A DNA stretch of 24,666 nt, taken from the NCBI GenBank assembly GCA_964600075.1, contig CAZRIE010000062.1:1-24666 (forward strand), in the 5' to 3' direction. Below, in pieces: positions 8,406-18,100 of the stretch; the stretch's first letter is position 1; each line of letters opens with the position of its first letter. Origin of the DNA: CAZRIE01 sp964600075 (GTDB taxonomy: Bacteria; Bacteroidota; Bacteroidia; Flavobacteriales; Flavobacteriaceae). The translations under genes were made by a program, and so were the position numbers. The notes below the pieces were generated by a model. It was not told the origin of the DNA. It searched no databases and was given only the letters and a program-made list of their open reading frames with translations.

Positions 8406-11400
8406 ATGAGCGATTGTTCTAAAAATAAAAATCCACTAGTTCGACAGGGCACAAGCCAGGGACAACGGGTGTTGGAAAAGCTCAGTCCGACATCGGTGGA
8501 AATTCTTGATAAATCTGACGAGGATTGGATGGTTTGGGCGGGAAAGTTTTCAGATCATATCAGCTTTACCTCCTTAAATAATGGCGCAGTTGGTTCAATG
8601 AAACCATTTTTCACATCGGATATTAGTGCCCAATTATCCTTAGCGGCAGGCTATGAACCGGAAATATTATCACAGTATATTAGAGAACTACTACAATTTT
8701 TGGAAGTAGAAGACGGATTTCCGCTCGCAGATCAGAAGTTAGAGAAAATATATACGCAGCTATTCGACATTATTTTTTCCTATTTCATTATTGCAGATAA
8801 ATTATATCGACTAACGCTTGCAGATAAGGAGTATAACGCCATTCTATTGAATCACATCAAGGCCAGGCTATTGCCTACCGTTAAGAGGTCTTTTACCTAT
8901 TACAAAGCCTCTTTGGACGAAAGCCTTATGGTGGACAGTATTCCAACAGACCTGAACATTTTTTTTGAACCACTGACCGGTCATCAAAATGCCATTGATG
9001 CTACACTTTCCAATCTTTCATCAACTTGGTATGTTGGGTTCGCAAGTTTCAGTGCCTTTTACGGGGCCTTAGCATCAGACCCATCGATCTTTGGAAATCC
9101 CGCTGGAAGCATAGCGGATAAAATAAAGTATGCGACCCAGCATAATTTCTTTACCAGTATCTTGGATGAGATCAGCGCATCAACAACATTTATTACCAAG
9201 CTTTCTCAAAAATATCTCAGCAAATACCTGACCGATTGGCCGGGTCACCAACCCCATTATGCACTCTACCTGACCTGGTTGCAACTACTGGATGACACCA
9301 AAGCACATTTGAACGAGCTCACAGGAAGACATCTCGACTTCTATTATAAGGATGTATTACAGCTTAAACCACTGGCAGAGGATCCTGATAGTGCCTTTTT
9401 GGTAATGGAATTGAACAGGGTGACCCCTTTCTACGCCTTAAAGGACGATACCCAGTTTATGGGGCCAAAGGATAAAAATGGAAATCTGATAACCTACGAA
9501 AGCATTAGGGAGACTATCCTCAATAAGGCTAAAATAAAACATCTCACCGCTATGTATTACGGTGCGGTGGAGGACAATATAGGCACACAAATCAATAATA
9601 GAAGGCTATTTGCGGCTCCTGTAATAAACAGTGCTGACGGTTTGGGGGAAAAATTGGCCGAACATGTCATTGCATGGCATCCTTTTCACATTAAGGAATA
9701 CGTGAATGCGGAACTGGACAGTATCAACATGCCTAAAGCCGAAATTGGTTTTGCGATTTCATCTCATTATTTAAGATTAGGGGAAGGCAAACGGACCATC
9801 ATTTTGGAGATCTCGATTTCGAATAATGTGAAATTCAATGAATTTGCTTACCAGGCTTTCATAACTATGGAAAAAGAGTGGTTCCCCATAGAACAGATAG
9901 ACCTAGATAGAACATTGGGAGCCGGTGGAAAGGTGACCAAGATTACGTTTACTTTTGATATTCCCGCCGATAAGGATCCGATTGTCGCCTATAACAAAGA
10001 AGTACATTTGGGCAGTCTCACGGCAACCGAACCAGTGTTAAAAATTGTACTGGAACACAACGACACACTACCCTTTATCTATGATACCTTAAGTCAGGCT
10101 AAAATATCTACGGCTAAGTTAACGGTTAAGGTTGGGGAAATAAACGATACTTACAATGAGGAGGGCATCAAGAATCTGGAACTTCATAATGATTCCAGTC
10201 CGTTAAACCCATCCAAACCATTTCAACCTTGGGGGCCTGAACCCAAATCAGAAAATTCCTTGATCATAGGTAGCGATGAAATCTTTTATAAAAAAGGCGC
10301 TAATATTCAGTTGAATTTTGAATGGAACGAATATTTTGGCACGACCATTAGCGCAATAGATTCACTCGCTCTGGTGACAGATGGTGATCTTACGAAAAAA
10401 GAAATCGAAATATTCACCCTTCCCACTGTGGACGTCCTGACACTAAGTAACAATAAATGGGAGCCTTTGGATACCTATCAGGACGTTAAGGTATTTAGAA
10501 CGACCTCTATTCCCGACTTCAATTTTACACAAAAAACAGTACTGAAAATAGATCTTTCCTCTAAAAATGAGACCTTATTTTATTCTAAAGATGATGTTTG
10601 GGAGGGATACCTACCAAATACCAATAAAGGTTTTGTCAAAATTAAGCTCAATGACGACTTCGGTCATAAGGATTACTACGAGGACCTAATGATATTTGCC
10701 AAAGATAAGAATGATCTAGTGCCACCCATCTATCCCTATCAACCTACCTTACAATTCTTTTCGGTCGGCTATGAGGCCAGTTGCAGTTTAGATTTGGCCA
10801 CGACCGATTCCGATACTTTCAATAACAGGCCTTTGGAGTTTTACCATGTGGGCCCTTTTGGGGATAGCGAGCAACATCGGGTTTTGCAAAACGAAACAAG
10901 AGCGCTCCTGGGAAAATTAATCATCAAAACCGATAGTAACTTCAAATCCCAGGGCAGTCTGTTTATTGGCTTGGAAAATCTACACCCAGGGGATACACAG
11001 TCCATTTTGTTTCAACTACAAGAAGGAAGTGAAAATCCTTTATTGGAAAAACCGGAAAATCATTTAATCTGGGAATACCTCACAGTAAATAATGTTTGGG
11101 AGCTCTTCGACGATGACGGTGTGGGCGATAATACCAGTGGTTTGATCGAATCGGGGCTCATCAACTTCACCATCCCCAAAGATGCAAGTCTGGAGCATAC
11201 CGCTTTTGAAAGCAATCTTATTTGGATACGCTGCTCGGTAAAGGAGGCCCCCGACGCGGTATCCAAAATAATTGGAATTTATCCCAATGCCATTGAGGCG
11301 CAAAGGGTAATTCCCGAGGCCACGGAATATGAAACCATGGTCGCTGCCGCAGGTGAAATTAAAAAGCTCCTGGTGCCGGAGGCCAAAATCAAAAAAATCG

Positions 11401-12164
11401 ATCAACCCTATACCAGTTTTGATGGAAAACCCACAGAAGGAAGCGAAGCTTTTTACCTAAGGGCATCGGAACGCCTACGCCATAAAGACAGGGCCATCAA
11501 CATATGGGATATTGAACACCTTGTGCTGCAAGCCTTCCCTGAGATTTATAAGATAAAATGCCTGAACCATACAAAGATCGAAGGTTCGCTAAGTGAGGGA
11601 GATCTGGTTTATAACGAGGTAGCCCCTGGGCATATCGCCGTAATTACCATACCCAATTTGGCGAATAGAAATGACATTGATCCGCTAAAACCCTACACCA
11701 AAAAAAGTACGCTCAACAACATAAAGGAATTTCTAAGGGAAAGAACTTCTTGTCAAGTAAGCCTGCATACGGCACAACCCGACTTTGAGGAAGTGAAGAT
11801 AAAATGCGTCATCACCCTAAGAAAAGAATTCCCGGATGTCAATTATTACAAGGAGGTCATACAAAACGATATCATGAATTTCCTGAGTCCATGGGCATTT
11901 TCCTCCGATACCGACCTCAACTTTGGCGGGCGTATCCACCAATCGGTACTCATCGATTTTATTGAAGAGTTACCCAATGTCGATTTCCTGACGGATTTCG
12001 AATTGTACCATATAAATTCCTCCGGAGTAACCACCAAAGTCGATGAAGCCATCGCTTCCACAGGAAGATCGATACTGGTTTCCGTTCCCGCAATTAAACA
12101 CGACTTAACAGTGTTGCTAAAAACACCTGAAGCCATTTTAGAGATCGATTGTACTAATGAATGA
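8406..12164 (+). CDS. Baseplate J / gp6-like wedge protein (Pvc11/Afp11-like)
   Basis: A 1252-residue baseplate wedge protein. The family-defining part is in the C-terminal third: SEAFYLRASERLRHKDRAI (about 1012-1030), then NIWDIEHLVLQAFPEIYKIK and CLNHT, followed by GHIAVITIPNL. This block is typical of Bacteroidota Pvc11 proteins and corresponds to the gpJ/gp6 baseplate family. The first ~450 residues are helical, and the middle (about 450-950) is beta-rich with many short domains; it contains HLIWEYLTVNNVWELFDDD, like other large baseplate proteins. It is larger than phage gp6, consistent with the enlarged eCIS baseplate. It overlaps the next gene by 8 bases, so the two wedge proteins are probably made in matched amounts. 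Confidence 0.92.
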   Translation: MSDCSKNKNPLVRQGTSQGQRVLEKLSPTSVEILDKSDEDWMVWAGKFSDHISFTSLNNGAVGSMKPFFTSDISAQLSLAAGYEPEILSQYIRELLQFLEVEDGFPLADQKLEKIYTQLFDIIFSYFIIADKLYRLTLADKEYNAILLNHIKARLLPTVKRSFTYYKASLDESLMVDSIPTDLNIFFEPLTGHQNAIDATLSNLSSTWYVGFASFSAFYGALASDPSIFGNPAGSIADKIKYATQHNFFTSILDEISASTTFITKLSQKYLSKYLTDWPGHQPHYALYLTWLQLLDDTKAHLNELTGRHLDFYYKDVLQLKPLAEDPDSAFLVMELNRVTPFYALKDDTQFMGPKDKNGNLITYESIRETILNKAKIKHLTAMYYGAVEDNIGTQINNRRLFAAPVINSADGLGEKLAEHVIAWHPFHIKEYVNAELDSINMPKAEIGFAISSHYLRLGEGKRTIILEISISNNVKFNEFAYQAFITMEKEWFPIEQIDLDRTLGAGGKVTKITFTFDIPADKDPIVAYNKEVHLGSLTATEPVLKIVLEHNDTLPFIYDTLSQAKISTAKLTVKVGEINDTYNEEGIKNLELHNDSSPLNPSKPFQPWGPEPKSENSLIIGSDEIFYKKGANIQLNFEWNEYFGTTISAIDSLALVTDGDLTKKEIEIFTLPTVDVLTLSNNKWEPLDTYQDVKVFRTTSIPDFNFTQKTVLKIDLSSKNETLFYSKDDVWEGYLPNTNKGFVKIKLNDDFGHKDYYEDLMIFAKDKNDLVPPIYPYQPTLQFFSVGYEASCSLDLATTDSDTFNNRPLEFYHVGPFGDSEQHRVLQNETRALLGKLIIKTDSNFKSQGSLFIGLENLHPGDTQSILFQLQEGSENPLLEKPENHLIWEYLTVNNVWELFDDDGVGDNTSGLIESGLINFTIPKDASLEHTAFESNLIWIRCSVKEAPDAVSKIIGIYPNAIEAQRVIPEATEYETMVAAAGEIKKLLVPEAKIKKIDQPYTSFDGKPTEGSEAFYLRASERLRHKDRAINIWDIEHLVLQAFPEIYKIKCLNHTKIEGSLSEGDLVYNEVAPGHIAVITIPNLANRNDIDPLKPYTKKSTLNNIKEFLRERTSCQVSLHTAQPDFEEVKIKCVITLRKEFPDVNYYKEVIQNDIMNFLSPWAFSSDTDLNFGGRIHQSVLIDFIEELPNVDFLTDFELYHINSSGVTTKVDEAIASTGRSILVSVPAIKHDLTVLLKTPEAILEIDCTNE

Positions 12165-15144
12165 GCATATCACCATATTAAAGAATCCGGATTTTAGGGA
12201 GAGCGAAAATTACGTCGCACTGCGTAAAAAAGGGATTGAACTTATTGAAAAATTGGGCAGTACCTATTGGACGGACTACAATATTCATGATCCGGGGATA
12301 ACACTATTGGAATTGCTCTGTTTTGCGCAGACCGAGGTCGGTTTTAAGCTGGGCTTTTCAATTGAGGATCTTTTGGCCTATAGGACCGACCAAGAGGTAA
12401 AATGGGATGATCAATGCTTTTATACGGCACGTGAAATACTGACTATCAATCCTTTCACAGACAATGATTGGCGAAAGATCGTAATCGATCAGATCGGAAT
12501 TGCCAACGCCTGGATGCGGTGCACTCCCTGTCCTTGTCATCCTCCTTTTTATGGGGACTGCAAAGATAGTATATTGACCTATGAAGAAACTGAACATCCG
12601 ATACACATCAAAGGATTTTGGGATGCCTTGTTGGAACTGGAGGTAGATTCACAATACGGCGATCTTAATGGCGGCAAGATCTTTCATCAGTTTTCATTTG
12701 ATACCGGCCAACATAGGGCGTCGGCGGAAATTAGATTTAGCCCTTGGCACAAAGCTCAACTCGATGACGCCTTAATGCGTGTGATCAAGGATGGGGAAAT
12801 CTCCGATTTTACTATAGTAATGACCCATTATCATCTCGATGTTGCGGATGACGTATTTTACAAGGCACTGCGCAATCCGATGCGAATAGATGTTACCTAT
12901 AAGGTGACAACCCTTGGTGGGGATGAGATCATCAGCCTAGTGGAACTGCCCGTGAAAATTTGGTTTAAAACGGATGATGGAAGGGCGGCCATTCAGAAAG
13001 GCGACCTCCAAACTGTATTTGAAGATATTACACAAACAGGACCTTTTAGTCAGTATCTCTATCAACTAAAAAAGGCCGACGAAGCGGTAGATAAAGCAAA
13101 ATCAGTACTTCATGCGCATAGGAATTTAGCCGAAGATTATTGCAAGATCACTACAGTGCCAATTGTGGACGTAGGGCTGTGTGCCGATATTGAAATGGCG
13201 GCAGATGCCGATATTGAGGCCGTGCTCGGAGAAGCGTACTACCTGATAACCGAATACCTAAATCCGGTGGTGAAATTCTACACCCTCATTGAATTGATTT
13301 CCGATGGGAAATATACTGAGGAAATTTTTCAGGGACCAAAGCTAGATCACGGTTTTATTTTGGATGAAGAATTGGATGAGTCCGATTTGAGGTCTACGAT
13401 CTATACTTCCGACATCATCAATATTCTAATGGACGTTGAAGGAATTGTGGCCGTAAAAAATATTGCCATAACCCGTTATGATGAAGCAGGGAATTTAGTA
13501 GAGTCCCAACCCTGGGAATTACATATTGCTGCAGGACATCAGCCACGGCTGTATATTCATGCCTCCAAGGTTTTGGTATTTAAGGATGATCTGCCCTTTC
13601 TTCCCCATCAAGATGAATTGCATGATACTCTACAGCTCTGGCGGGGGGTACGGCAGCAGAACAAGGTAGTCCAAATTGAGAACGACCTTTTGGTACCCGA
13701 AGGAACCTATATCGATCACAACGGTTATTATCCCATGCAGTATCAATTGCCCGAAACCTACGGGGTTGGTGTACATGGCCTGAAAGAACCATCTTCCGTG
13801 GCACGAAAAGCCCAGGCAAAGCAGCTCAAAGAGTATCTGCTGCTCTTTGAACATCTATTATCTGTTTTCCTAAAACAATTGGAACAGTTTAAAGACATCC
13901 TATCCATTAATCCCACCATATCAAAAAGCTATTTTGCAGGTCTCTTTAAAGAAGAAGAGTTGAAAGGAGTATCGGAACTATACGTGGGGATAGATGATGA
14001 TGCCTTTCACGATTTACTAGAGGACAGAAATCAGTTTCGCGATCGTAGAAATGGGTTTTTAAACCATCTTTTGGCCCGCTTTGCTGAATCGTTCAGCGAC
14101 TATGCGCTGATGTTGTACCAGGCTTATGGCTCTGAAGAAAAAGCAGAGGAAGAGCTCATTTTTGATAAGATCAACTTCCTTGAAAAGTTTCCAACTATTT
14201 CAGCCAATAGGGCCAAAGCATTTAATTACAAAGATGAAACCCAAGTATGCCTTCCGGAGAATAATTCAGGTTTAGCGGAGAGAATAAAAGTAGTCTTAGG
14301 TTTAAATGGGGCAAATTCCTTCGTCAAGTATGGCGTAAATAAGAATGTTTCCGGAAAATGGGATGGCAATTGGGATTTATATAGCGATCTGAACGAACAT
14401 ATATTAAGTAGCGCCCCATTGGAGAATATAGATCTGGAATACGATCTAAGGAATCAGTTAAAAGAAGCGGCGCAGTTGGCAATTTCACAACTAGCGCTAA
14501 AAACACACCTTACTGTTGTTCCCGAAGGGGCCGAATTTATGGTGCAGCTAGAGAATAATGTTGGGGATATTATAGCTACATCACCAACGACATTTATCCT
14601 GGAGACGGTGGCTAATGATGCAAAAGACAAGATAGAGGCCTTTGTGGACAAGGTCGTATTAAGCGAAAAAGTCTATGTCGTGGAACACATTTTACTCCGC
14701 CCACGAAATGCACCCTCCATTATTATGGATGGAGATCCCTTTCTGCCGATCTGTATAGCCAAAGACTGTAATTTATGTGGCGAAGAAGATCCATATTCCT
14801 TTAGAATTACGGTGGTCTTAAATGGCGAACAGGGCGTTGCCAATACCGGAATCGCTTTTAGAAGATTTGCCGAAAAAACCATTCGCTTGGAAACCCCTGC
14901 CCACTTGGGCGTAAAAATTTGTTGGGTTTCCGAAGAACAACTACAGCAATTCGAAACGGTTTATTGTGCCTGGCTAACCGAATTGGCGAAGGCCGAACCG
15001 GATAAGCTGCAGTTACAAATTAAACTTATAGAATTATTAGGAACATTTAACAACTTAAAAAGTGTTTACCCTCAGGCCACCCTACATGACTGTGAAGACG
15101 GAGATGATGAAAACAGGGTTCGGTTAAATAGCACGATTATTTAA
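12157..15144 (+). CDS. gp7-like baseplate wedge protein (Pvc12/Afp12-like)
   Basis: A 995-residue baseplate protein partnering the preceding gpJ-like wedge. The N-terminal YWTDYNIHDPGITLLELLCF (about 37-56) is the conserved opening of eCIS Pvc12 proteins. The middle (about 535-570) carries YYPMQYQLPETYGVGVHGL and a helical KAQAKQLKEYLLLFEHLLS. The C-terminus has VEHILLRPRN, then a Cys motif at Cys866, Cys871 and Cys874 leading into EEDPYSFRITVVL. A second Cys/His cluster is near the N-terminus (Cys122, Cys125, Cys127, His128, Cys135). Both could bind metal or be reduced cytoplasmic cysteines; the sequence does not decide. It starts inside the end of the previous gene, and the following gene begins 11 bases after its stop. 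Confidence 0.9.
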   Translation: MNEHITILKNPDFRESENYVALRKKGIELIEKLGSTYWTDYNIHDPGITLLELLCFAQTEVGFKLGFSIEDLLAYRTDQEVKWDDQCFYTAREILTINPFTDNDWRKIVIDQIGIANAWMRCTPCPCHPPFYGDCKDSILTYEETEHPIHIKGFWDALLELEVDSQYGDLNGGKIFHQFSFDTGQHRASAEIRFSPWHKAQLDDALMRVIKDGEISDFTIVMTHYHLDVADDVFYKALRNPMRIDVTYKVTTLGGDEIISLVELPVKIWFKTDDGRAAIQKGDLQTVFEDITQTGPFSQYLYQLKKADEAVDKAKSVLHAHRNLAEDYCKITTVPIVDVGLCADIEMAADADIEAVLGEAYYLITEYLNPVVKFYTLIELISDGKYTEEIFQGPKLDHGFILDEELDESDLRSTIYTSDIINILMDVEGIVAVKNIAITRYDEAGNLVESQPWELHIAAGHQPRLYIHASKVLVFKDDLPFLPHQDELHDTLQLWRGVRQQNKVVQIENDLLVPEGTYIDHNGYYPMQYQLPETYGVGVHGLKEPSSVARKAQAKQLKEYLLLFEHLLSVFLKQLEQFKDILSINPTISKSYFAGLFKEEELKGVSELYVGIDDDAFHDLLEDRNQFRDRRNGFLNHLLARFAESFSDYALMLYQAYGSEEKAEEELIFDKINFLEKFPTISANRAKAFNYKDETQVCLPENNSGLAERIKVVLGLNGANSFVKYGVNKNVSGKWDGNWDLYSDLNEHILSSAPLENIDLEYDLRNQLKEAAQLAISQLALKTHLTVVPEGAEFMVQLENNVGDIIATSPTTFILETVANDAKDKIEAFVDKVVLSEKVYVVEHILLRPRNAPSIIMDGDPFLPICIAKDCNLCGEEDPYSFRITVVLNGEQGVANTGIAFRRFAEKTIRLETPAHLGVKICWVSEEQLQQFETVYCAWLTELAKAEPDKLQLQIKLIELLGTFNNLKSVYPQATLHDCEDGDDENRVRLNSTII

Positions 15145-15155
15145 AACTTAATCTT

Positions 15156-18100
15156 ATGGCACAATTAATTCAACAAGATCGGTATCCAAAATTTGTAGCA
15201 GATCAAGTGCTGACAGAGAAAAGCCTCAACCAAATGTTTGGCTATTTGGAGGAACAACAGCGACTTACCCGGACCACCCTGATAGGCATTGGGGTGATGT
15301 GCGGAATGGAGGTTAGTATAAACGGGGCGGGCACCGCTTTGACCATATCAGAGGGTGTGGGCGTAACCTCCAAAGGGTATCTCGTTCCTTTTCCCGAAAC
15401 TACTTATACCTTGTACAATGATGAATTTTCTGCAGAGCAGGAGTTTTTTTACAATCCCTTTTTGAATGCAGACGGCTCACAAAAATTCACCTTGAATCTG
15501 TTGCATAATGACGGGGCCGCGGAGGTGCAAAAGCCACTTACCGCAGCTTTTTTAGCAGATAAGGTGGTGGTCATTTTTGTAGAGTTACTCAAGGTAGATA
15601 ATAAAAATTGTGATCCAGATTCCTGCGATGACAAAGGCTGTACCGTAGAAGTTACCCACAGGCCCCTTTTGGTGTCTCGGGCAGATATCGACAATCTCAT
15701 TTTTGGGGATGGCGAGGTCCCTTTTCTGCATGAACCTTCCTGCACCGAATGGCCCGAGATCAAAATGCCCAAATATGATGTGCCCGCAACTTTGTTGTTG
15801 AGTTCACCTGCTATTCTTAAAGGTTTTCTCAATGTGCTCACTAGTGACTTCATTTTTGGCATAGAGACAACATTGGGGGCAGCTTATAGTTCCTTCGGGT
15901 ATTATATCAAGGACGAGTTTCCGAACAATCCCTTTTCTGGGCTTAGAAATTCCTTTGCCTTCCTATTTAATGGAAATATTAATGCGCAGCAACTACTGCA
16001 CGTGCAATATTATTACGACTTTTTCTCCGATTTAATTCTTGCCTATGACGAATTGCGTAAGGTGTGCAACGAATGTCTTTCACTTTGCTGCCCAAACCAA
16101 GCCCTGTTTCCACGGCACATAATTCTTGGAAATGCCATTAGCACACCAGATGAATTTAGACATCATTGGATCCAATCACCGGCCTTCTCTTGCGATTGTT
16201 GTTCAGAAGGTCGAATAAAATTCCTGTTGAAAAAAATCGTCCTGCTCATTCAAAAAATCAACATCCCAAGAAGTTCGATTGGCACTGAAAAGCCGCAATT
16301 GAACGTAAAAGTTACACCAAGCAGTTATGGGAACCTGCCACTTTCACGAAAAGCAATTCCCTATTACTACGACATCGTGAACGAACCTAATGCTTTGTAC
16401 AATAATTGGAATTTTAAGAAAACCAAACTCAAAAAGGGGAACACCAATTTGTCGTTTGACGCCGCCCTTTATAATGCAGACCCATATTTTCATGATCCAT
16501 TGAGCTATGACTTGGAACCCTTTAATTTTCTGAGGGTTGAGGGCCATCTGGGGCAAAATTGGAAAAATGCCCTGGCACAGGTGAATAAGATAAAATATGA
16601 AAAACGCCTGCCCGTAGATGTAGTAGCTTTAAATGGGGACATTTTTGCCCTTATTCAAAGCCTACTTACCAGCGCCAACAGTTTGGCCGATATTATTTCG
16701 GGAAATAAGGATATCATAGGGGAAATACGGTGCTATTTCGCCGACTTGGAATCGCAGTACGATGCCCATGGCGCCGAATTGCGATGCACCATAATCAAAA
16801 TAATGGCCTATTTCTACAACCTAAAAAAACTCGATTCGGATTCGCCACCCGTTCCAACCACCAATTTACCACAGTCCGAAATGGTCCGCAAGGAGTTCCC
16901 CAATTATAGGACCTTTGCCAATACCTATGGGGCCGATTTCGATGCGTTTTACGCACCGCTAAAAAATCAACCCTACATCACCCCAAAGGCCTTTTTGAGC
17001 AAGGCCGCCACCATTGGTCCGGTAGGACAGGCCCAATTGCTGAGCCCAATATATTTAATGTACTATTTGGATAAAATATATGAAGCTTTGCCCGATGGCT
17101 TGGTACAACTTCAGATAAAGGGTCTTACCCAGGCACTGGAAGACGCCTCAGGCGTTGCGGCGATTACGCTGATAGCGTTGGACAATATCCCAGATTTTGA
17201 TTTGCCTGCCATGTGGGAGGAAAGTCTGGATGCCGCAGTTCGCATTTGCAAAGCTGAAGTTTTCACGGTCCTCTATAGAAACTTCTTGATCAATTATGTG
17301 CTTTTTATTGCCAACCAAACCTTTGCCTTATACGCATTTAAAAACCCAGGGTTACAGCACAAGGCAGGGGCTACCGTAGGAGGTACGCTAATATTGGTGT
17401 ACAATGATAAGCCAGAAATAAGGGATTTGACAAGACGTATCACCGGAACGATAAGATCTGTTACTGGAGCGCCGTTACCTGGTGTGAACGTTATAGAAAA
17501 GGGTACAAGCAATGGAACAACAACCGACTTGAGCGGCAATTTTGTCATCACTACAAAAAGCAAAAATCCGATACTCATGGTATCCGCTATTGGCTTTGCC
17601 ACTGTGGAAGTTCCTGTCGGTAGTGCCAATACACCGCTGATTGTGTTATCGCCTATCTCCCGCACCTCCAATACTTTTGCCGCTGGGGAGTCAGTTGGAG
17701 AAGAGCCCTTTGCTGATATCAAAGCCAGTCGGGTCAATGCCAAAGTAAATAGCCCCTTTTTGGATTTGAGAAATAGCAATGAATCTGTAAAAAAGGCGGG
17801 ACTAAATGATATTTACGAAGTCATAGACCGGGCCGGTGACAATGATCTTTCAGATCCAGAATTGGCCGCCTTGGTGAATCAGTTTCCTGAAGGCACTGTA
17901 ATCGCAGATTTCTTTGTGCCCAATATGTGTAAATCTTCCTGTAATCCGATGAACTTCATTGTGATGGGCGACAAGGAACCCAAGTCAGGTGAAACCGATG
18001 TGCGCTTGGACCTTAAACTAAGGGAGTACTGTGAGGATGATAGTGGGGATTATGAAATTTTAATAGCCCCGGAGGGAGGGGAATTAAAAGTAGACGGTAC

